From Rhodococcus sp. PAMC28707 (lineage in GTDB: Bacteria; Actinomycetota; Actinomycetes; Mycobacteriales; Mycobacteriaceae), in NCBI RefSeq assembly GCF_004795915.1, contig NZ_CP039253.1:868001-932000 (forward strand): a DNA stretch of 64,000 nt, read 5' to 3'. Below are positions 9,396-19,598 of the stretch, in pieces. The stretch's first letter is position 1; each line of letters opens with the position of its first letter. Made by a program: the position numbers and the translations under genes. The notes under the pieces are model-generated. The model saw only the letters and a list, made by a program, of their open reading frames with translations. It was not told the DNA's origin and ran no database searches.

Positions 9396-10001
9396 TTACT
9401 TCGAGTAGAACTCGACGATGAGCTGCTCCTGGAGCGGCACATCGATCTGTGCGCGCTCCGGCACCCGGTGAACGAGGATGCGAAGACGGTTCGGAACTAC
9501 CTGCAACCATGCGGCCACCGGACGATCCCCGTAGCTCTCACGAGCGATCTGAATCGGCAGTGTCTGCACGGACTTCTCGCGGACATCGATGATGTCGTAC
9601 TGCGAGACACGGTAGCTAGGGATGTCCACTCGCTTGTTGTTCACAAGGAAGTGACCGTGGGTGACCAGCTGGCGTGCCTGACGGCGTGTGCGTGCCAGAC
9701 CAGCGCGGTACACAACGTTGTCGAGACGCGTCTCCAGGATTGTCAACAAGTTCTCACCGGTCTTGCCGGGGCGACGGTTGGCTTCCTTGTAGTAGAGACG
9801 GAACTGCTTCTCCATGACGCCGTAAGTGAAGCGAGCCTTCTGCTTCTCCTGCAGCTGGAGCAGGTACTCGCTCTCCTTGATCCGCGCGCGGCCATGCTGG
9901 CCGGGCGGGTAGGGACGACGCTCGAATGCCTGGTCGCCTCCAACAAGGTCAACGCGCAGACGACGAGACTTGCGGGTGATAGGACCGGTATAACGTGCCA
10001 T
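9396..10001 (-). CDS. rpsD: 30S ribosomal protein S4
   Basis: S4 (uS4), 201 residues. It nucleates small-subunit assembly by binding 16S rRNA and, in many bacteria, represses the alpha operon by binding its leader. The S4 RNA-binding domain is visible (RLDNVVYRAGLARTRRQARQLVTHGHFLVNNKRVDIPSY). The N-terminus MARYTGPITRKSRRLRVDL is of the Cys-poor type, so no zinc site is present. It lies 21 bases downstream of rpsK. Confidence 0.98.
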   Translation of the reverse strand: MARYTGPITRKSRRLRVDLVGGDQAFERRPYPPGQHGRARIKESEYLLQLQEKQKARFTYGVMEKQFRLYYKEANRRPGKTGENLLTILETRLDNVVYRAGLARTRRQARQLVTHGHFLVNNKRVDIPSYRVSQYDIIDVREKSVQTLPIQIARESYGDRPVAAWLQVVPNRLRILVHRVPERAQIDVPLQEQLIVEFYSK

Positions 10002-10022
10002 TTTCTAAACCTTTCCTTCCCG

Positions 10023-10436
10023 CTAGACCCGACGCCGCTTCGGCGGACGGCAACCGTTGTGCGGCTGGGGGGTGACATCGGAGATGGTGCCGACCTCCAG
10101 GCCTGCGGCCTGAAGCGAACGAATAGCGGTCTCACGGCCGGAGCCGGGACCCTTGACGAACACGTCGACCTTCTTGACACCGTGTTCCTGCGCCTTGCGA
10201 GCAGCACTCTCGGCTGCAAGCTGGGCCGCGAACGGAGTCGACTTACGCGAGCCCTTGAAGCCCACGTGGCCCGAGGACGCCCAGGAGATGACGTTGCCTG
10301 CGGGGTCGGTGATCGAGACGATCGTGTTGTTGAACGTGCTCTTGATGTGAGCAGATCCGTGCGGGACGTTCTTCTTGTCCCTGCGACGCGTCTTCTGTGT
10401 CTTCTTAGGACCTGTACCGCGTGCTTTAGGTGGCAT
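10023..10436 (-). CDS. rpsK: 30S ribosomal protein S11
   Basis: S11 (uS11), 137 residues, part of the platform of the 30S subunit. Family motifs are [45 protein letters not shown] and the C-terminal [18 protein letters not shown]. Its ATG overlaps the rpsM stop codon by one base (TAATG), so the pair is translationally coupled. Confidence 0.98.
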   Translation of the reverse strand: MPPKARGTGPKKTQKTRRRDKKNVPHGSAHIKSTFNNTIVSITDPAGNVISWASSGHVGFKGSRKSTPFAAQLAAESAARKAQEHGVKKVDVFVKGPGSGRETAIRSLQAAGLEVGTISDVTPQPHNGCRPPKRRRV

Positions 10437-10810
10437 TACTTCGCCTTCTTCTTGCCGGCAATGGTGCGCTTGGGGCCCTTGCGGGTGCGCGCATTGGTCT
10501 TGGTGCGCTGTCCTCGGACGGGCAGACCGCGACGGTGGCGAAGGCCCTGGTAGCAGCCGATTTCGATCTTGCGACGAATGTCGGCCTGAACCTCGCGGCG
10601 CAGGTCGCCCTCGACCTTGAGGGACTCCTCGATGTACTCGCGGAGCTTGCCCAGATCTTCATCGGACAGGTCCTTGCTGCGCAGGTCGGGATTGACCCCT
10701 GTCGCAACCAGGATTTCCTTGGAACGGGTACGGCCAACGCCGTAAATGTATGTCAGTGCGATCTCCATGCGCTTTTCGCGCGGAAGATCCACACCTGCGA
10801 GACGTGCCAT
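10436..10810 (-). CDS. rpsM: 30S ribosomal protein S13
   Basis: S13 (uS13), 124 residues, at the 30S head contacting P-site tRNA. The start at ATG 10810 gives the standard [26 protein letters not shown]; the frame is open a little further upstream, but only into the dyad-containing leader. The helix-two-turn-helix core and the basic tail ([21 protein letters not shown]...KKK) are present. It is preceded by a 214-base gap to rpmJ that contains a dyad. Confidence 0.98.
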   Translation of the reverse strand: MARLAGVDLPREKRMEIALTYIYGVGRTRSKEILVATGVNPDLRSKDLSDEDLGKLREYIEESLKVEGDLRREVQADIRRKIEIGCYQGLRHRRGLPVRGQRTKTNARTRKGPKRTIAGKKKAK

Positions 10811-10873
10811 GTGGCAATCCTTTTCGTGTCCGGAGGTCTGCTCCCAGTCCGTCCCCTGTGCCTCTGTACTGCT

Positions 10874-10940
10874 GAAGACGGATCCTTCTCGAAGCAACCG
10901 TCTTCTAAAACTCAGTGGGGCCCCGGCCTCCGTGCCGGGG
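10874..10940 (-). promoter_or_regulatory. Hairpins in the rpmJ-rpsM gap, possible leader or autoregulatory element
   Basis: The gap has an 8-base perfect inverted repeat (arms 10874-10881 and 10898-10905, 16-base loop). Just upstream on the - strand is a second GC-rich hairpin (arms 10921-10927 and 10934-10940, 6-base loop). Both would lie in the untranslated leader of rpsM. In other bacteria S4 controls this operon through a structured leader at this place (established knowledge); that these hairpins do so here is a guess. Confidence 0.35.
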
Positions 10941-11024
10941 GTATGCCGCGACGCGTATGTCGCGGTTGGTGCTGGGAGGTCATCTTCTAGCTATGTGCCA
11001 AGCAGAAAGCGAAATGCTCGGTGG

Positions 11025-11138
11025 TTATCCCTGACGCTGCTTGTGACGCAGGTTGTCGCAGATCACCATGACTCGCCCGTTACGGCGGATCACCTTGCAT
11101 TTTTCGCAGATCTTCTTGACGCTCGGATGAACCTTCAC
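11025..11138 (-). CDS. rpmJ: 50S ribosomal protein L36
   Basis: L36 (bL36), 37 residues, beginning at GTG 11138 ([15 protein letters not shown]...). The zinc-binding set Cys-x2-Cys, a later Cys (VICDN) and His (RHKQRQG) is complete, so this is the zinc-containing paralogue. The start is supported by AGGAG 8 bases upstream; a longer open frame exists but adds no family sequence. It stands between infA and rpsM as usual. Confidence 0.97.
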   Translation of the reverse strand: MKVHPSVKKICEKCKVIRRNGRVMVICDNLRHKQRQG

Positions 11139-11244
11139 GTCGTTGATCTCCTGTGTGTAGCTCGTGCGCATCGGCCCGTTCAGAAAGAACGAATCGACAC
11201 GTTCGAGCATGGTTCTCTTCGACCGGACCTGGCCGAAGAAGCTC

Positions 11245-11466
11245 TTACTTGTATCGGTAAACGATGCGCCCACGCGTGAGGTCATATGGAGAGAGCTCCA
11301 CTACGACGCGATCCTCGGGAAGGATACGGATGTAGTGCTGCCGCATCTTCCCACTGATGTGAGCGAGTACCTTGTGGCCGTTTTCGAGCTCGATGCGAAA
11401 CATCGCATTGGGCAAGGGTTCGACAACTCGGCCCTCTACCTCGATGGCGCCGTCTTTCTTTGCCAT
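11245..11466 (-). CDS. infA: Translation initiation factor IF-1
   Basis: IF-1, 73 residues, an S1-like OB-fold protein that binds the ribosomal A site during initiation. The sequence [23 protein letters not shown]...[37 protein letters not shown] is full length. ATG 11466 is preceded very closely by GGAGG. It is the first gene of the alpha operon and lies 106 bases before rpmJ. Confidence 0.98.
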   Translation of the reverse strand: MAKKDGAIEVEGRVVEPLPNAMFRIELENGHKVLAHISGKMRQHYIRILPEDRVVVELSPYDLTRGRIVYRYK

Positions 11467-11881
11467 ATCCTCCGCGATCCTGGCTTTGTACACCTGGTTG
11501 ATTGCATATGTGATTCGTTTACCGTGATGCTCACGCCGCCGCTAAGCCGAGGCTGGCGACTTCAACTTTCAGAACCGGCAACATCCATTGCACGAGCAGC
11601 AATTTCAATTGTCTGAGCTGGCAGTTTCGGCCGGTCGGCCGCTAGTCAACTTACGCAGGCATGCGAGCAACCGGCGCGCATGGCGCACCGTCGACCTATG
11701 TTACCGGCAAACCCTCACCAGGCCAAATGAGGCCATCCGTAAGTGAGCGAAAGAAGCGGAGAATCGTCCGAATCGGCCTTGATAGGCCGCGCCCGAAGCG
11801 CCGCAGAATCGAGACGCCTGTCACCCGAGATCAGGTCTGCAAACGTCGACGAACACACTGCGATGCGGCGGCCGAAAAAAT
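11467..11881 (-). promoter_or_regulatory. Upstream region of the infA operon
   Basis: No convincing gene was seen in these 415 bases. On the - strand a possible promoter reads TTTGGC, 18 bases, TAACAT, with the -10 box near 11698-11703. It would give a leader of about 230 bases. A 14-base GC-rich dyad (two copies of the self-complementary CGGCCG) lies at 11628-11641 inside that leader. The shared GGTTGCC element of the other ribosomal promoters is not at the matching position here. Confidence 0.35.
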
Positions 11882-12676
11882 TCAGGGGCGCAGAGTCAGG
11901 ATCCGGGGGCCGTCGTCCGTGACCGCAACGGTGTGCTCCCAATGTGCCGCTCGCGAGCCGTCAGTTGTCACCACGGTCCAGTCATCGGACAGGATCTCGG
12001 TCTCGTAGGTACCGAGTGTGAGCATCGGCTCGATTGCCAATGTCGATCCCACCACCAGTTCAGGCCCCTTGCCCGGAGCGCCCTCGTTCGCAAGGAACGG
12101 GTCCATATGCATTTCACGTCCGATGCCGTGACCGCCGTAACCGTCGACAATTCCGTAAGCGCGACCGTGAGCCTTTTCTGCCGCGCGTGTTCCGCTTTCG
12201 ATGGCGTGCGAAATGTCGGTGAGCCGATTTCCTGGGAGCATCGCTGCGATTCCAGCTTCCATCGACAACCGCGTCGCTTCGCTGAGCAAAGCGTCGGCCT
12301 CGATGAGGTCTCCGATTCCGAACGTCCACGCCGAATCGCCGTGCCAACCATCGAGAACTGCACCGCAGTCGATCGAGATCAGATCTCCGACAACGAGGAT
12401 GTCCTCGGCCGACGGGATTCCGTGCACGACTCGGTCGTTGACGGACGAGCAGATACTTCCGGTAAACCCGTGATACCCCAGGAAGGAAGGGACCGCACCA
12501 GCGTCACGAATGACAGCCTCGGCCACCCTGTCCAATTCGAGGGTCGATACTCCGGGCTTGGCCGCATTCCGCACGGCTACCAACGCTGAACCGACGATCG
12601 CGCCTGCTGCAGCCATCGCGTCCAACTCGCCCGCGGTGCGGAACGGCACTACCTTACGTTTACGACCGAAAGCCAT
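11882..12676 (-). CDS. map: Methionine aminopeptidase, type I
   Basis: Removes the initiator methionine from nascent proteins. It is 264 residues with the pita-bread fold motifs: [11 protein letters not shown], the metal ligands in [22 protein letters not shown] (two Asp), [12 protein letters not shown] (His), LAIEPML (Glu) and AHWEHTVAV (Glu). There is no N-terminal zinc-finger extension, so it is a type Ia-like enzyme. Its ATG overlaps the adk stop by one base (TGATG). Confidence 0.96.
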   Translation of the reverse strand: MAFGRKRKVVPFRTAGELDAMAAAGAIVGSALVAVRNAAKPGVSTLELDRVAEAVIRDAGAVPSFLGYHGFTGSICSSVNDRVVHGIPSAEDILVVGDLISIDCGAVLDGWHGDSAWTFGIGDLIEADALLSEATRLSMEAGIAAMLPGNRLTDISHAIESGTRAAEKAHGRAYGIVDGYGGHGIGREMHMDPFLANEGAPGKGPELVVGSTLAIEPMLTLGTYETEILSDDWTVVTTDGSRAAHWEHTVAVTDDGPRILTLRP

Positions 12677-13230
12677 CAGTTGTCGAGATCCTCGATCGCC
12701 TTCAACGCGCGTGCGCTGACTTCTTCGACCTCACCGATTGCATCGACGGTGAGGATCCGGTCCTTGTAGTAGTCGAGCAGCGGCGCCGTCTCATCGCGGT
12801 AGACCTTCAGCCGGTTACGAATGACGTCCTCTTTGTCGTCGGCGCGCCCACGGGAAAGCATGCGAGCAACCACGACGTCTTCGTCGACGATGAACGACAA
12901 CACACCATCGAGCTTTGCACCCATATCGGCAAGGATGGCCACGAGTGACTCTGCTTGACCCACCGAGCGCGGAAATCCGTCGAGGAGAAAACCGTTGACG
13001 GCATCCGGTTCCGCCAAGCGACTACGAACCATATCGACGGTGAGTTCACTCGGTACGAGATCTCCGGCATCGAGGTATTTCTTCGCCTCGATCCCGAGGG
13101 CGGTCTTCTCGCCGATGTTCGCGCGAAAGAGATCGCCGGTCGAGATGTGAGGTACACCCAGCTTCTCGGACAGGATCTCGGCTTGGGTGCCCTTGCCGGC
13201 ACCGGGAGGACCAAGAAGAACAAGTCTCAC
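12676..13230 (-). CDS. adk: Adenylate kinase
   Basis: Interconverts ATP plus AMP and two ADP. It is 184 residues, the short form lacking the long LID insertion of the E. coli enzyme. Motifs are the P-loop [10 protein letters not shown], the AMP-binding DLFRAN and GFLLDGFPR segments, and the SRGRADD lid arginine region. It starts at GTG 13230, which overlaps the secY stop (GTGA), so translation is coupled; map follows with a one-base overlap. Confidence 0.97.
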   Translation of the reverse strand: MRLVLLGPPGAGKGTQAEILSEKLGVPHISTGDLFRANIGEKTALGIEAKKYLDAGDLVPSELTVDMVRSRLAEPDAVNGFLLDGFPRSVGQAESLVAILADMGAKLDGVLSFIVDEDVVVARMLSRGRADDKEDVIRNRLKVYRDETAPLLDYYKDRILTVDAIGEVEEVSARALKAIEDLDN

Positions 13231-14549
13231 TTGAGGAACCCTTCGTAGTTGCGCTGCATCAGCTGACTTTCGATCTGCTTCACGGTATCGAGGCCGACGC
13301 TGACCATGATCAGCACAGCGGTGCCACCGAACGGCAGGTTCTGTGCGCCGCCGGAGCTCCCGATGTCGAGGAACAGGTTGGGCAGAACGGCAATGGTGCC
13401 CAAGTAGATAGCGCCCGGCAACGTGATGCGGCTGAGCACATAGTTCAGATAGTCGGCGGTCGGCTTACCCGGTCGAATACCCGGGATGAAACCACCGAAC
13501 TTCTTCATCTCATCCGCACGTTCCTCTGGATTGAACGTGATCGCGACGTAGAAGTAAGTGAAGAAGACGATGAGTCCGAAGTAGATGGCGATGTAGACCG
13601 GATTCGCCGGGTTGACCAGATACTCGTTGATGATCCGCTGCCACCAGCTCGGATCCGTCGCCGTACTGGCGGAGGTGAGCTGTGCAATCAGATTGGGCAG
13701 GTACAGCAGCGAGGACGCGAAGATCACCGGGATGACACCAGCCTGGTTGACCTTCAGTGGAAGATACGTCGACGATCCGCCGTACATCTTTCGGCCGACC
13801 ATCCGCTTGGCGTATTGCACCGGAATTCGACGCTGCCCCTGCTCGACGAACACAACGCCGGCGATTATGAGTAGTGCAGCAACGCACACCAGACCGAATA
13901 CGAGCCCTCCGCGGCTGTCAAGGATGGACTTGCCTTCGGACGGGATGCGCGAGGCGATGCCTGCGAAGATCAGGAGCGACATGCCGTTTCCGACTCCGCG
14001 CTCGGTGATGACCTCGCCGAACCACATCACCACTGCAGCACCTGCGGTCATGACGAGGACGATGATCATCAGACCGAAAATGCTCTTGTCGGCAATGATG
14101 TCCTGCTGACAGCCCTGGAGTAGTTGGCCGCGGGACGCGAGTGCCACCAGACCGGTCGCCTGCAGGATCGCCAAAGCGATCGACAGGTAACGCGTGTACT
14201 GGGTCATCTTCGCCTGGCCCGACTGGCCCTCCTTGCGGAGTTCCTCGAACTTGGGGATGACGACGGTCAACAACTGCACGATGATGCTCGCCGTGATGTA
14301 CGGCATGATGCCGATCGCAAACACGGACAGCTGTAGCAGCGCGCCACCGGAGAACAGGTTGATCAGCGAGTAGATACCGGCTTGATCGCCGCCTGATACC
14401 TCATCGATGCACGCCTTGACGTTGGCGTAATCCACGCCTGGGGATGGGAGCGTAGCGCCGAAGCGATACAGGGCAACCAACCCGAGGGTGAAAAGGATCT
14501 TCCGTCTCAGGTCAGGAGTCCTGAGGGCCGACACGAAGGCGGAAAGCAA
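13227..14549 (-). CDS. secY: Preprotein translocase subunit SecY
   Basis: The channel subunit of the Sec translocon, with ten membrane spans in the family. The TTG at 14549 was chosen because a perfect AGGAGG lies 4 bases upstream and because it gives the conserved N-terminus [30 protein letters not shown]; a GTG at 14615 would add 22 residues with no family match. The product is 440 residues. Plug and gate motifs [15 protein letters not shown] and the C-terminal cytosolic [10 protein letters not shown] are present. It is the first gene of a secY-adk-map unit. Confidence 0.95.
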   Translation of the reverse strand: MLSAFVSALRTPDLRRKILFTLGLVALYRFGATLPSPGVDYANVKACIDEVSGGDQAGIYSLINLFSGGALLQLSVFAIGIMPYITASIIVQLLTVVIPKFEELRKEGQSGQAKMTQYTRYLSIALAILQATGLVALASRGQLLQGCQQDIIADKSIFGLMIIVLVMTAGAAVVMWFGEVITERGVGNGMSLLIFAGIASRIPSEGKSILDSRGGLVFGLVCVAALLIIAGVVFVEQGQRRIPVQYAKRMVGRKMYGGSSTYLPLKVNQAGVIPVIFASSLLYLPNLIAQLTSASTATDPSWWQRIINEYLVNPANPVYIAIYFGLIVFFTYFYVAITFNPEERADEMKKFGGFIPGIRPGKPTADYLNYVLSRITLPGAIYLGTIAVLPNLFLDIGSSGGAQNLPFGGTAVLIMVSVGLDTVKQIESQLMQRNYEGFLK

Positions 14550-14760
14550 AGATCCTCCTGGCACGACTGCGTTGGTGGTCGGTGTCTGCGGAGCCGTTAC
14601 CGGCCTCGGCGACACTCGACCATGGACTGCGAACGATATGTATCGTCCGCATCGAAAAGCACTTCCATGAACTCTAGAACTCTAACAGTGTGCAGCAGTC
14701 GACCTGTCGGTCAGTCGCCCCCTACCCGGCCGGGCGATGCAAGAGATGCCGGTGAGGCAG

Positions 14761-14807
14761 CGATGGCCGCAGCGTTGGCCCGTTAAGGCTTGTCGCTGCG
14801 GCCATCG
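14761..14807 (-). terminator. Stem-loop terminator after rplO
   Basis: A perfect 14-base stem (arms 14761-14774 and 14794-14807) with a 19-base loop lies 37 bases past the rplO stop. There is no long T run, so it may be a weak intrinsic terminator or a processing site. It divides the spc ribosomal genes from secY-adk-map. Between it and secY, the - strand carries a repeated AGAGTTCT motif (near 14675-14690) and a short palindrome around 14632-14645, but no clear promoter was found. Confidence 0.6.
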
Positions 14808-14844
14808 ACACACGATGAGCTCACTCGACCAAAGTCGAATGTGG

Positions 14845-15288
14845 CTAGACCTCGGTTACAGAACCGCCGGCTGCGGCGATCTTTTCCTTGGCAGAACCAG
14901 TGAACTTGTTGGCGGAGATATCGACCTTGACCGATATCTTGCCGTCGCCGAGCACCTTGACGGGCTCGTTCTTGCGGACTGCACCCTTGGCGATCAAGTC
15001 AGCAAGGCTGACCTGGCCACCTTCGGGGAAGAGCCGCTCGATGTCGCGAAGGTTCACAACCTGAAACACGACGCGGTTGGGGTTGGTGAACCCCTTGAGC
15101 TTCGGAAGCCGCATCTGGAGAGGCATCTGCCCACCCTCGAAGCGTGCCGGCACGTTCTTGCGAGCGCCGGTTCCCTTGGTACCGCGACCTGCGGTCTTAC
15201 CGCGCTTGCCGCCTTCACCACGGCCGACGCGAATCTTCGTCGACTTGGATCCGGGCGCTGGGCGAAGATGATGGAGTTTGATGGTCAT
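14845..15288 (-). CDS. rplO: 50S ribosomal protein L15
   Basis: L15 (uL15), 147 residues, a late-assembly large-subunit protein. The Gly/Arg-rich N-terminal extension that penetrates 23S rRNA ([30 protein letters not shown]) is typical, followed by [21 protein letters not shown] 15288 lies two bases after the rpmD stop. Confidence 0.97.
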   Translation of the reverse strand: MTIKLHHLRPAPGSKSTKIRVGRGEGGKRGKTAGRGTKGTGARKNVPARFEGGQMPLQMRLPKLKGFTNPNRVVFQVVNLRDIERLFPEGGQVSLADLIAKGAVRKNEPVKVLGDGKISVKVDISANKFTGSAKEKIAAAGGSVTEV

Positions 15289-15290
15289 GG

Positions 15291-15470
15291 TTAGACCTCC
15301 TCAACTGTTACGAGGTGGCGCACCTTGTTGACCAGACCGCGATTTTGCGAGTTGTCCTCGCGGAGGACCGTCTGGCGAATGCCTTTGAGTCCGAGAGTCC
15401 GCAAGGTATCACGCTGTGTTGCGCGCTGGCCGATGGTGCTTCTGATCTGGGTGACCTTGAGCTGCGCCAT
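15291..15470 (-). CDS. rpmD: 50S ribosomal protein L30
   Basis: L30 (uL30), 59 residues, too short for a standard ORF cutoff. Translation from ATG 15470 begins [21 protein letters not shown] and ends [12 protein letters not shown], a complete L30 with the conserved [14 protein letters not shown] segment. The ATG overlaps the rpsE stop by one base (TAATG), and rplO starts two bases after its stop, as expected in the spc operon. Confidence 0.96.
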   Translation of the reverse strand: MAQLKVTQIRSTIGQRATQRDTLRTLGLKGIRQTVLREDNSQNRGLVNKVRHLVTVEEV

Positions 15471-16141
15471 TACTTGACCGCTCCTGCCTGTGCACGTGCA
15501 CGCAGCATTCCGGCTGGTGCAACCTCTTCGAGGGTCAGACCGCGACGAGCCGCGACTTCCTCGGGACGCTGCAGACCCTTGAGTGCTGCGACGGTGGCAT
15601 GCACGACGTTGATGGCGTTGTCGCTACCGAGCGACTTCGACAGAACGTCGCGGATCCCAGCGCACTCCAGCACGGCACGGACAGCACCACCGGCGATGAC
15701 GCCGGTACCGGGGCTGGCCGGACGCAACATGACAACGCCCGCTGCTGCTTCACCCTGGATCGGGTGCGTGATGGTGCCGGCGATCATCGGAACGCGGAAG
15801 AAACTCTTACGAGCTTCCTCGACACCCTTCTGGATTGCTGCAGGAACTTCCTTGGCCTTGCCGTAGCCGACGCCGACCAAACCGTTGCCGTCTCCGACGA
15901 TGACGAGGGCGGTGAAGCTGAAGCGACGACCACCCTTGACCACCTTGGAGACGCGGTTGATGGCAACCACGCGCTCGATGAAGTTCGACTTGTCGGCAGC
16001 GTTTCCGCCACGCGAGTTGTCGCGACGGTCACGACCACCGCGGTTGTCACCGCGCTGGCTGTTGTCACCGCCGGCTGCGTTCGGGCCACTGTTCTGTCCG
16101 GCGGGGCCGCTTCCGCCGTCACGCCGTTGACGTCCCGGCAT
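15470..16141 (-). CDS. rpsE: 30S ribosomal protein S5
   Basis: S5 (uS5), 223 residues compared with about 167 in E. coli. The extra length is an N-terminal Gly/Arg/Asn-rich low-complexity segment of about 55 residues (many [13 protein letters not shown] units), probably disordered and RNA-contacting. The core is normal: [36 protein letters not shown] [28 protein letters not shown]. Such extensions are common in mycobacteria and relatives. Confidence 0.97.
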   Translation of the reverse strand: MPGRQRRDGGSGPAGQNSGPNAAGGDNSQRGDNRGGRDRRDNSRGGNAADKSNFIERVVAINRVSKVVKGGRRFSFTALVIVGDGNGLVGVGYGKAKEVPAAIQKGVEEARKSFFRVPMIAGTITHPIQGEAAAGVVMLRPASPGTGVIAGGAVRAVLECAGIRDVLSKSLGSDNAINVVHATVAALKGLQRPEEVAARRGLTLEEVAPAGMLRARAQAGAVK

Positions 16142-16175
16142 CAGGCTGTCCTTCCGTTTTCGGTCATTGTCATCA

Positions 16176-16592
16176 TCAGAACGTCAACCCGCCTTCGCGA
16201 GCTGCGTCTGCCAGAGCCGCGATGCGGCCGCTGTAGCTGTTTCCGCCGCGGTCGAATACGACAGCGTCGATTCCGGCAGCCTTCGCACGGCTGGCGATGA
16301 GCTCGCCCACCTTGGCGCTGACGGCCTTCTTGTCGCCATCGAGTGCACGCACGTCGGCTTCGATGCTCGAGGCGCTCGCGAGCGTACGGCCCGCAAGATC
16401 GTCGACCAGCTGGACGTGAATGTGACGCGAAGAACGGTTGACGACCAAGCGAGGACGCTCGGGCGTTCCGGAGATCTTCTTCCGAAGGCGGAAATGACGG
16501 CGTGCCTTCGACAGGCGACGCTTCGTCGATACGTCCGTGCCGCGCGGAGTGCGCTTCACGACGTTCGCTTTGTCTGCTGTTTGCTGGCTCAT
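16176..16592 (-). CDS. rplR: 50S ribosomal protein L18
   Basis: L18 (uL18), 138 residues, binds 5S rRNA. The start at ATG 16592 lies one base after the rplF stop. It has an N-terminal extension ([21 protein letters not shown]) before the core [25 protein letters not shown] and ends in the standard [26 protein letters not shown]. Longer upstream frames run into rplF. Confidence 0.97.
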   Translation of the reverse strand: MSQQTADKANVVKRTPRGTDVSTKRRLSKARRHFRLRKKISGTPERPRLVVNRSSRHIHVQLVDDLAGRTLASASSIEADVRALDGDKKAVSAKVGELIASRAKAAGIDAVVFDRGGNSYSGRIAALADAAREGGLTF

Positions 16593-16593
16593 A

Positions 16594-17133
16594 TCACTTA
16601 CCCGTCTTCCCGACCTTGCGGCGGATAACTTCACCCTCGTAGCGGATGCCCTTACCCTTGTACGGGTCGGGGCGCCGCAGACGACGGACGTTGGCCGCGA
16701 TCTGGCCGACCTTCTGCTTATCGATGCCGATGATGGTGAATCGCGTGGGCGACTCGACCGTGAACGTGATGCCCTCAGGTGCTTCGATCAGCACGGGGTG
16801 GCTGTAACCGAGCGCGAACTCGAGGTCCTTGCCCTTCACCACAACGCGGTAACCGACGCCGTGGATCTCCATCTTGGTGGTGTAACCGTTGGTGACACCG
16901 GTGATGAGGTTTGCTACCAGCGTGCGCGAAAGGCCATGCAGCGAGCGACTACGACGATCGTCGTCCGGACGGGTGACAGCGAGAGTGCCATCTTCCGACC
17001 GAGCAATCTGAATGGGTTCGGCGATCGTCAACTCGAGGGCACCCTTGGGGCCCTTGACCGCGATGTTCTGCCCGTCGATCGTGATGTCAACGCCCGCGGG
17101 GACCGTGACCGGCAATTTTCCAATACGTGACAT
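16594..17133 (-). CDS. rplF: 50S ribosomal protein L6
   Basis: L6 (uL6), 179 residues with two repeated L6 folds. It begins [19 protein letters not shown] and ends [27 protein letters not shown], the conserved 23S-binding tail. It lies 14 bases downstream of rpsH. Confidence 0.98.
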   Translation of the reverse strand: MSRIGKLPVTVPAGVDITIDGQNIAVKGPKGALELTIAEPIQIARSEDGTLAVTRPDDDRRSRSLHGLSRTLVANLITGVTNGYTTKMEIHGVGYRVVVKGKDLEFALGYSHPVLIEAPEGITFTVESPTRFTIIGIDKQKVGQIAANVRRLRRPDPYKGKGIRYEGEVIRRKVGKTGK

Positions 17134-17147
17134 GGTGGTGGCCTCCC

Positions 17148-17546
17148 CTACCAGACGTAGGCGAGGACTTCTCCGCCCACACCCTGCTTGGCCGCCTGAC
17201 GCTCCGTGAGCAAGCCTGTGGACGTGGAGATGATCGCCACGCCCAGGCCGCCGAGAACCTTGGGCAGATTGGTGGATTTTGCGTATACGCGAAGACCGGG
17301 CTTCGAGATACGACGGATGCCTGCGAGGCTGCGCTCGCGGCTGGGTCCGTATTTGAGGTCGACGATGAGGGTCTTGCCCACCTCGGCGTCCTCGGTGCGG
17401 AAATCTGCGATGTAGCCCTCACGCTTGAGGATGTCGGCGATATTCGCCTTCAACTTCGAGTGGGGAAGCTTCACCTCGTCGTGGTACGCCGAATTGGCGT
17501 TACGCAGACGGGTCAAGAAGTCTGCAATTGGATCGGTCATCGTCAT
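17148..17546 (-). CDS. rpsH: 30S ribosomal protein S8
   Basis: S8 (uS8), 132 residues, a primary 16S rRNA binder and, in E. coli, the repressor of the spc operon. It begins [25 protein letters not shown] and ends with the family motif [20 protein letters not shown]. It is the first gene after the 498-base gap from rpsN and is therefore probably transcribed from the promoter near 17811-17838. Confidence 0.98.
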   Translation of the reverse strand: MTMTDPIADFLTRLRNANSAYHDEVKLPHSKLKANIADILKREGYIADFRTEDAEVGKTLIVDLKYGPSRERSLAGIRRISKPGLRVYAKSTNLPKVLGGLGVAIISTSTGLLTERQAAKQGVGGEVLAYVW

Positions 17547-17798
17547 GGTGTGACCTGTGCACCTTTCTCGTAGCGGTTCCCATGCAGCACGCGCGAGCTG
17601 GTGCCCCGTACAGGGCCTGACTCGTCACATCGTGGGCCTACAGCGAAGTGAACATGTCCTGACCGACTGTTGCCGGTCAGGGGTTGCGCTCCTGGCAATG
17701 CATCACTGCACTGCCTGGTGTTACGAGCTTCCGTGTAGGAGAACTCGAGGTTTGCGTTCGATATTGCAAGAACTCGCGTGCAGGCACGACGAAGCCCG

Positions 17799-17838
17799 GG
17801 CAACCGCTCTAGTGTAGGGAACCGGTCGCCATTCTCAA
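17799..17838 (-). promoter_or_regulatory. Promoter of the rpsH operon with shared GGTTGCC start element
   Basis: On the - strand a -35 TTGAGA (17833-17838), 16-base spacer and -10 TACACT (17811-17816) are followed after exactly five bases by GGTTGCC (17799-17805). The same arrangement occurs before rplN and rpsJ. Transcription would start within or next to GGTTGCC, leaving a leader of about 250 bases before rpsH. The rest of the 17547-17975 gap shows no gene. Confidence 0.65.
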
Positions 17839-17975
17839 AATCGGTCGTGGTACGGGACTCGAGGACACCAGGCGAGATCGATCCGGAAGGCACGGCGAGT
17901 TCATCGGTTCCATGCGGCGTCTTCGCCGGAGCCCGAGGTGTCGGTACCGTCGTGTCCGGACTCGCATACAACAAA

Positions 17976-18011
17976 ACGAGCGTGGGTCCCAGTTCAGGGA
18001 CCCACGCTCGT
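17976..18011 (-). terminator. Rho-independent terminator after rpsN
   Basis: A perfect 15-base stem (17976-17990 and 17997-18011) with a 6-base loop, followed on the - strand by TTTTGT. It lies 33 bases after the rpsN stop. This is a textbook terminator that ends the rplN-rplX-rplE-rpsN transcript and makes rpsH the head of a separate unit. Confidence 0.9.
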
Positions 18012-18044
18012 CAACGTGGTGCGATGAGGCCCGAGGGCCTCAGA

Positions 18045-18230
18045 TCACCAGGAACTCTTGCGAACGCCGGGAAGTTCTCCAGCGTGTGCCATCTCGCGAA
18101 CACAGATTCGGCACAGGCCGAACTTGCGGAATACTGCGCGGGGACGGCCGCAGCGGTTGCAACGTGTGTAACCTTGCACCGCGAACTTCGGCTTCTTGTT
18201 GGCCTTGTTGACCAATGCCTTCTTCGCCAT
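18045..18230 (-). CDS. rpsZ: 30S ribosomal protein S14, zinc-binding type Z
   Basis: S14 (uS14), 61 residues, the short C+ form. Two Cys-x2-Cys pairs (CNRCGRP and CRICVRE) make the zinc site; the longer zinc-free S14 is a separate paralogue in many actinomycetes. ATG 18230 gives the standard [21 protein letters not shown] and lies 4 bases after the rplE stop. Confidence 0.97.
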   Translation of the reverse strand: MAKKALVNKANKKPKFAVQGYTRCNRCGRPRAVFRKFGLCRICVREMAHAGELPGVRKSSW

Positions 18231-18234
18231 GGAC

Positions 18235-18807
18235 TCAGTTCTCCTTGAACGGGAAGCCGAGGTGCTTGAGCAACGCACGGCCTTCTTCGTTGTTGGTTGC
18301 GGTGGTCACCACGGTGATGTCCATGCCGCGCGGACGATCGATCTGGTCCACGTCGATCTCATGGAACATCGACTGCTCGTTGAGGCCGAACGTGTAGTTT
18401 CCGTTGCCGTCGAACTGCGTGCCGGAGAGGCCGCGGAAGTCCCTGATTCGGGGAAGGGCAATGGAGGTCAGCCGGTCCAGGAATTCCCACATGCGGTCGC
18501 CACGAAGTGTGACGCGGGCGCCGATGGGCATGCCTTCACGGAGCTTGAACTGAGCGATGGACTTGCGAGCCTTGCGGATCTCCGGCTTCTGACCGGTGAT
18601 CGCTGCGAGGTCGGCAACTGCACCGTTGATCAGCTTGGCATCACGGGCGGCGTCGCCGACACCCATGTTGACGACGACCTTGACGACGCCGGGGATCTGC
18701 ATGACGTTCTCGTATGCAAACTCGGTGTTCAGTGCGTCTTTGATCTCGGCGCGGTAGCGCGCCTTGAGGCGAGGCTGTACGCCCGCGGTGTTCTCAGTGG
18801 TAGTCAT
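18235..18807 (-). CDS. rplE: 50S ribosomal protein L5
   Basis: L5 (uL5), 190 residues, binds 5S rRNA and contacts P-site tRNA. ATG 18807 lies one base past the rplX stop; the longer frame upstream is rplX sequence in another frame. It begins with a short extension ([21 protein letters not shown]) and ends [15 protein letters not shown], both normal for actinobacteria. Confidence 0.97.
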   Translation of the reverse strand: MTTTENTAGVQPRLKARYRAEIKDALNTEFAYENVMQIPGVVKVVVNMGVGDAARDAKLINGAVADLAAITGQKPEIRKARKSIAQFKLREGMPIGARVTLRGDRMWEFLDRLTSIALPRIRDFRGLSGTQFDGNGNYTFGLNEQSMFHEIDVDQIDRPRGMDITVVTTATNNEEGRALLKHLGFPFKEN

Positions 18808-18808
18808 C

Positions 18809-19126
18809 TCAGATGTCCTTCCCGTTTTTCCGGGAAATCCGAACGCGCTTGCCGGTCTCCTCGTCGGTCCGGTAACCCACACGCGTCGGGTTTCCGTCCG
18901 AATCGACTACTGCAACGTTCGATACGTGGATCGGGGCTTCCTGCGTGACGATGCCGCCCGAAGACGCGCCTCGCTGGTTGGAAGAGACCGCAGTGTGCTT
19001 CTTGATGCGGTTGACACCCTCGACGAGAACCTTGTCATTGTCCGGGTAGGACTGAATGACCTTGCCCTTCGCGCCCTTGTCTTTGCCTGCGATCACGAGA
19101 ACAGTGTCGCCCTTGTGCACCTTCAT
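18809..19126 (-). CDS. rplX: 50S ribosomal protein L24
   Basis: L24 (uL24), 105 residues, an assembly initiator with an N-terminal KOW motif ([22 protein letters not shown]). Its ATG directly abuts the rplN stop codon, and its stop is one base before rplE. Confidence 0.98.
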   Translation of the reverse strand: MKVHKGDTVLVIAGKDKGAKGKVIQSYPDNDKVLVEGVNRIKKHTAVSSNQRGASSGGIVTQEAPIHVSNVAVVDSDGNPTRVGYRTDEETGKRVRISRKNGKDI

Positions 19127-19495
19127 TTACAGCACCTCCGGGGCGAGCGAAACGATCTTCATGAACTTCTTCTCGCGCAGCTCACGGCCGACTGGGCCGA
19201 AGATGCGGGTTCCACGAGGATCGTTGTCCGGCTTGATCAGCACGGCAGCGTTCTCGTCGAAACGGATGTACGAGCCATCCGGACGGCGACGCTCCTTGAC
19301 GGTGCGGACGATGACGGCCTTGACGATCTCGCCCTTTTTGATGTTTCCACCGGGAATGGCATCTTTCACCGTAGCTACGATGATGTCGCCGATTCCGGCG
19401 TAGCGACGTGACGAGCCACCGAGAACGCGGATGCAAAGGATTTCCTTCGCGCCCGTGTTGTCAGCGACGCGTACTCGCGACTCCTGCTGAATCAC
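19127..19495 (-). CDS. rplN: 50S ribosomal protein L14
   Basis: L14 (uL14), 122 residues. It begins at GTG 19495 ([26 protein letters not shown]) preceded by AGGAG, and ends with [12 protein letters not shown]. It is the first gene downstream of the three-gene island, so it needs its own promoter, which is visible at 19611-19640. Confidence 0.98.
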   Translation of the reverse strand: MIQQESRVRVADNTGAKEILCIRVLGGSSRRYAGIGDIIVATVKDAIPGGNIKKGEIVKAVIVRTVKERRRPDGSYIRFDENAAVLIKPDNDPRGTRIFGPVGRELREKKFMKIVSLAPEVL

Positions 19496-19598
19496 TAACT
19501 TCTCCTAGACCTGGATTTGCTTACGCGGCGGATTTCCGTCCCGACGCGCGCGGTCGGCTGCCAGGGCGGCAGTGGCACAAAGACACACCGCTGCCTCA

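Noticed and set aside
10874-10921. A fourth copy of the GGTTGCC promoter element before rpsM
   Set aside because: A GGTTGC occurs there on the - strand, but the hexamer at the matching distance is TTTTAG and no -35 box is seen upstream.
17543-17974. Possible 143-residue - strand gene between rpsN and rpsH
   Set aside because: It has no start signal or recognisable motif, and it covers the rpsH promoter and part of the leader.
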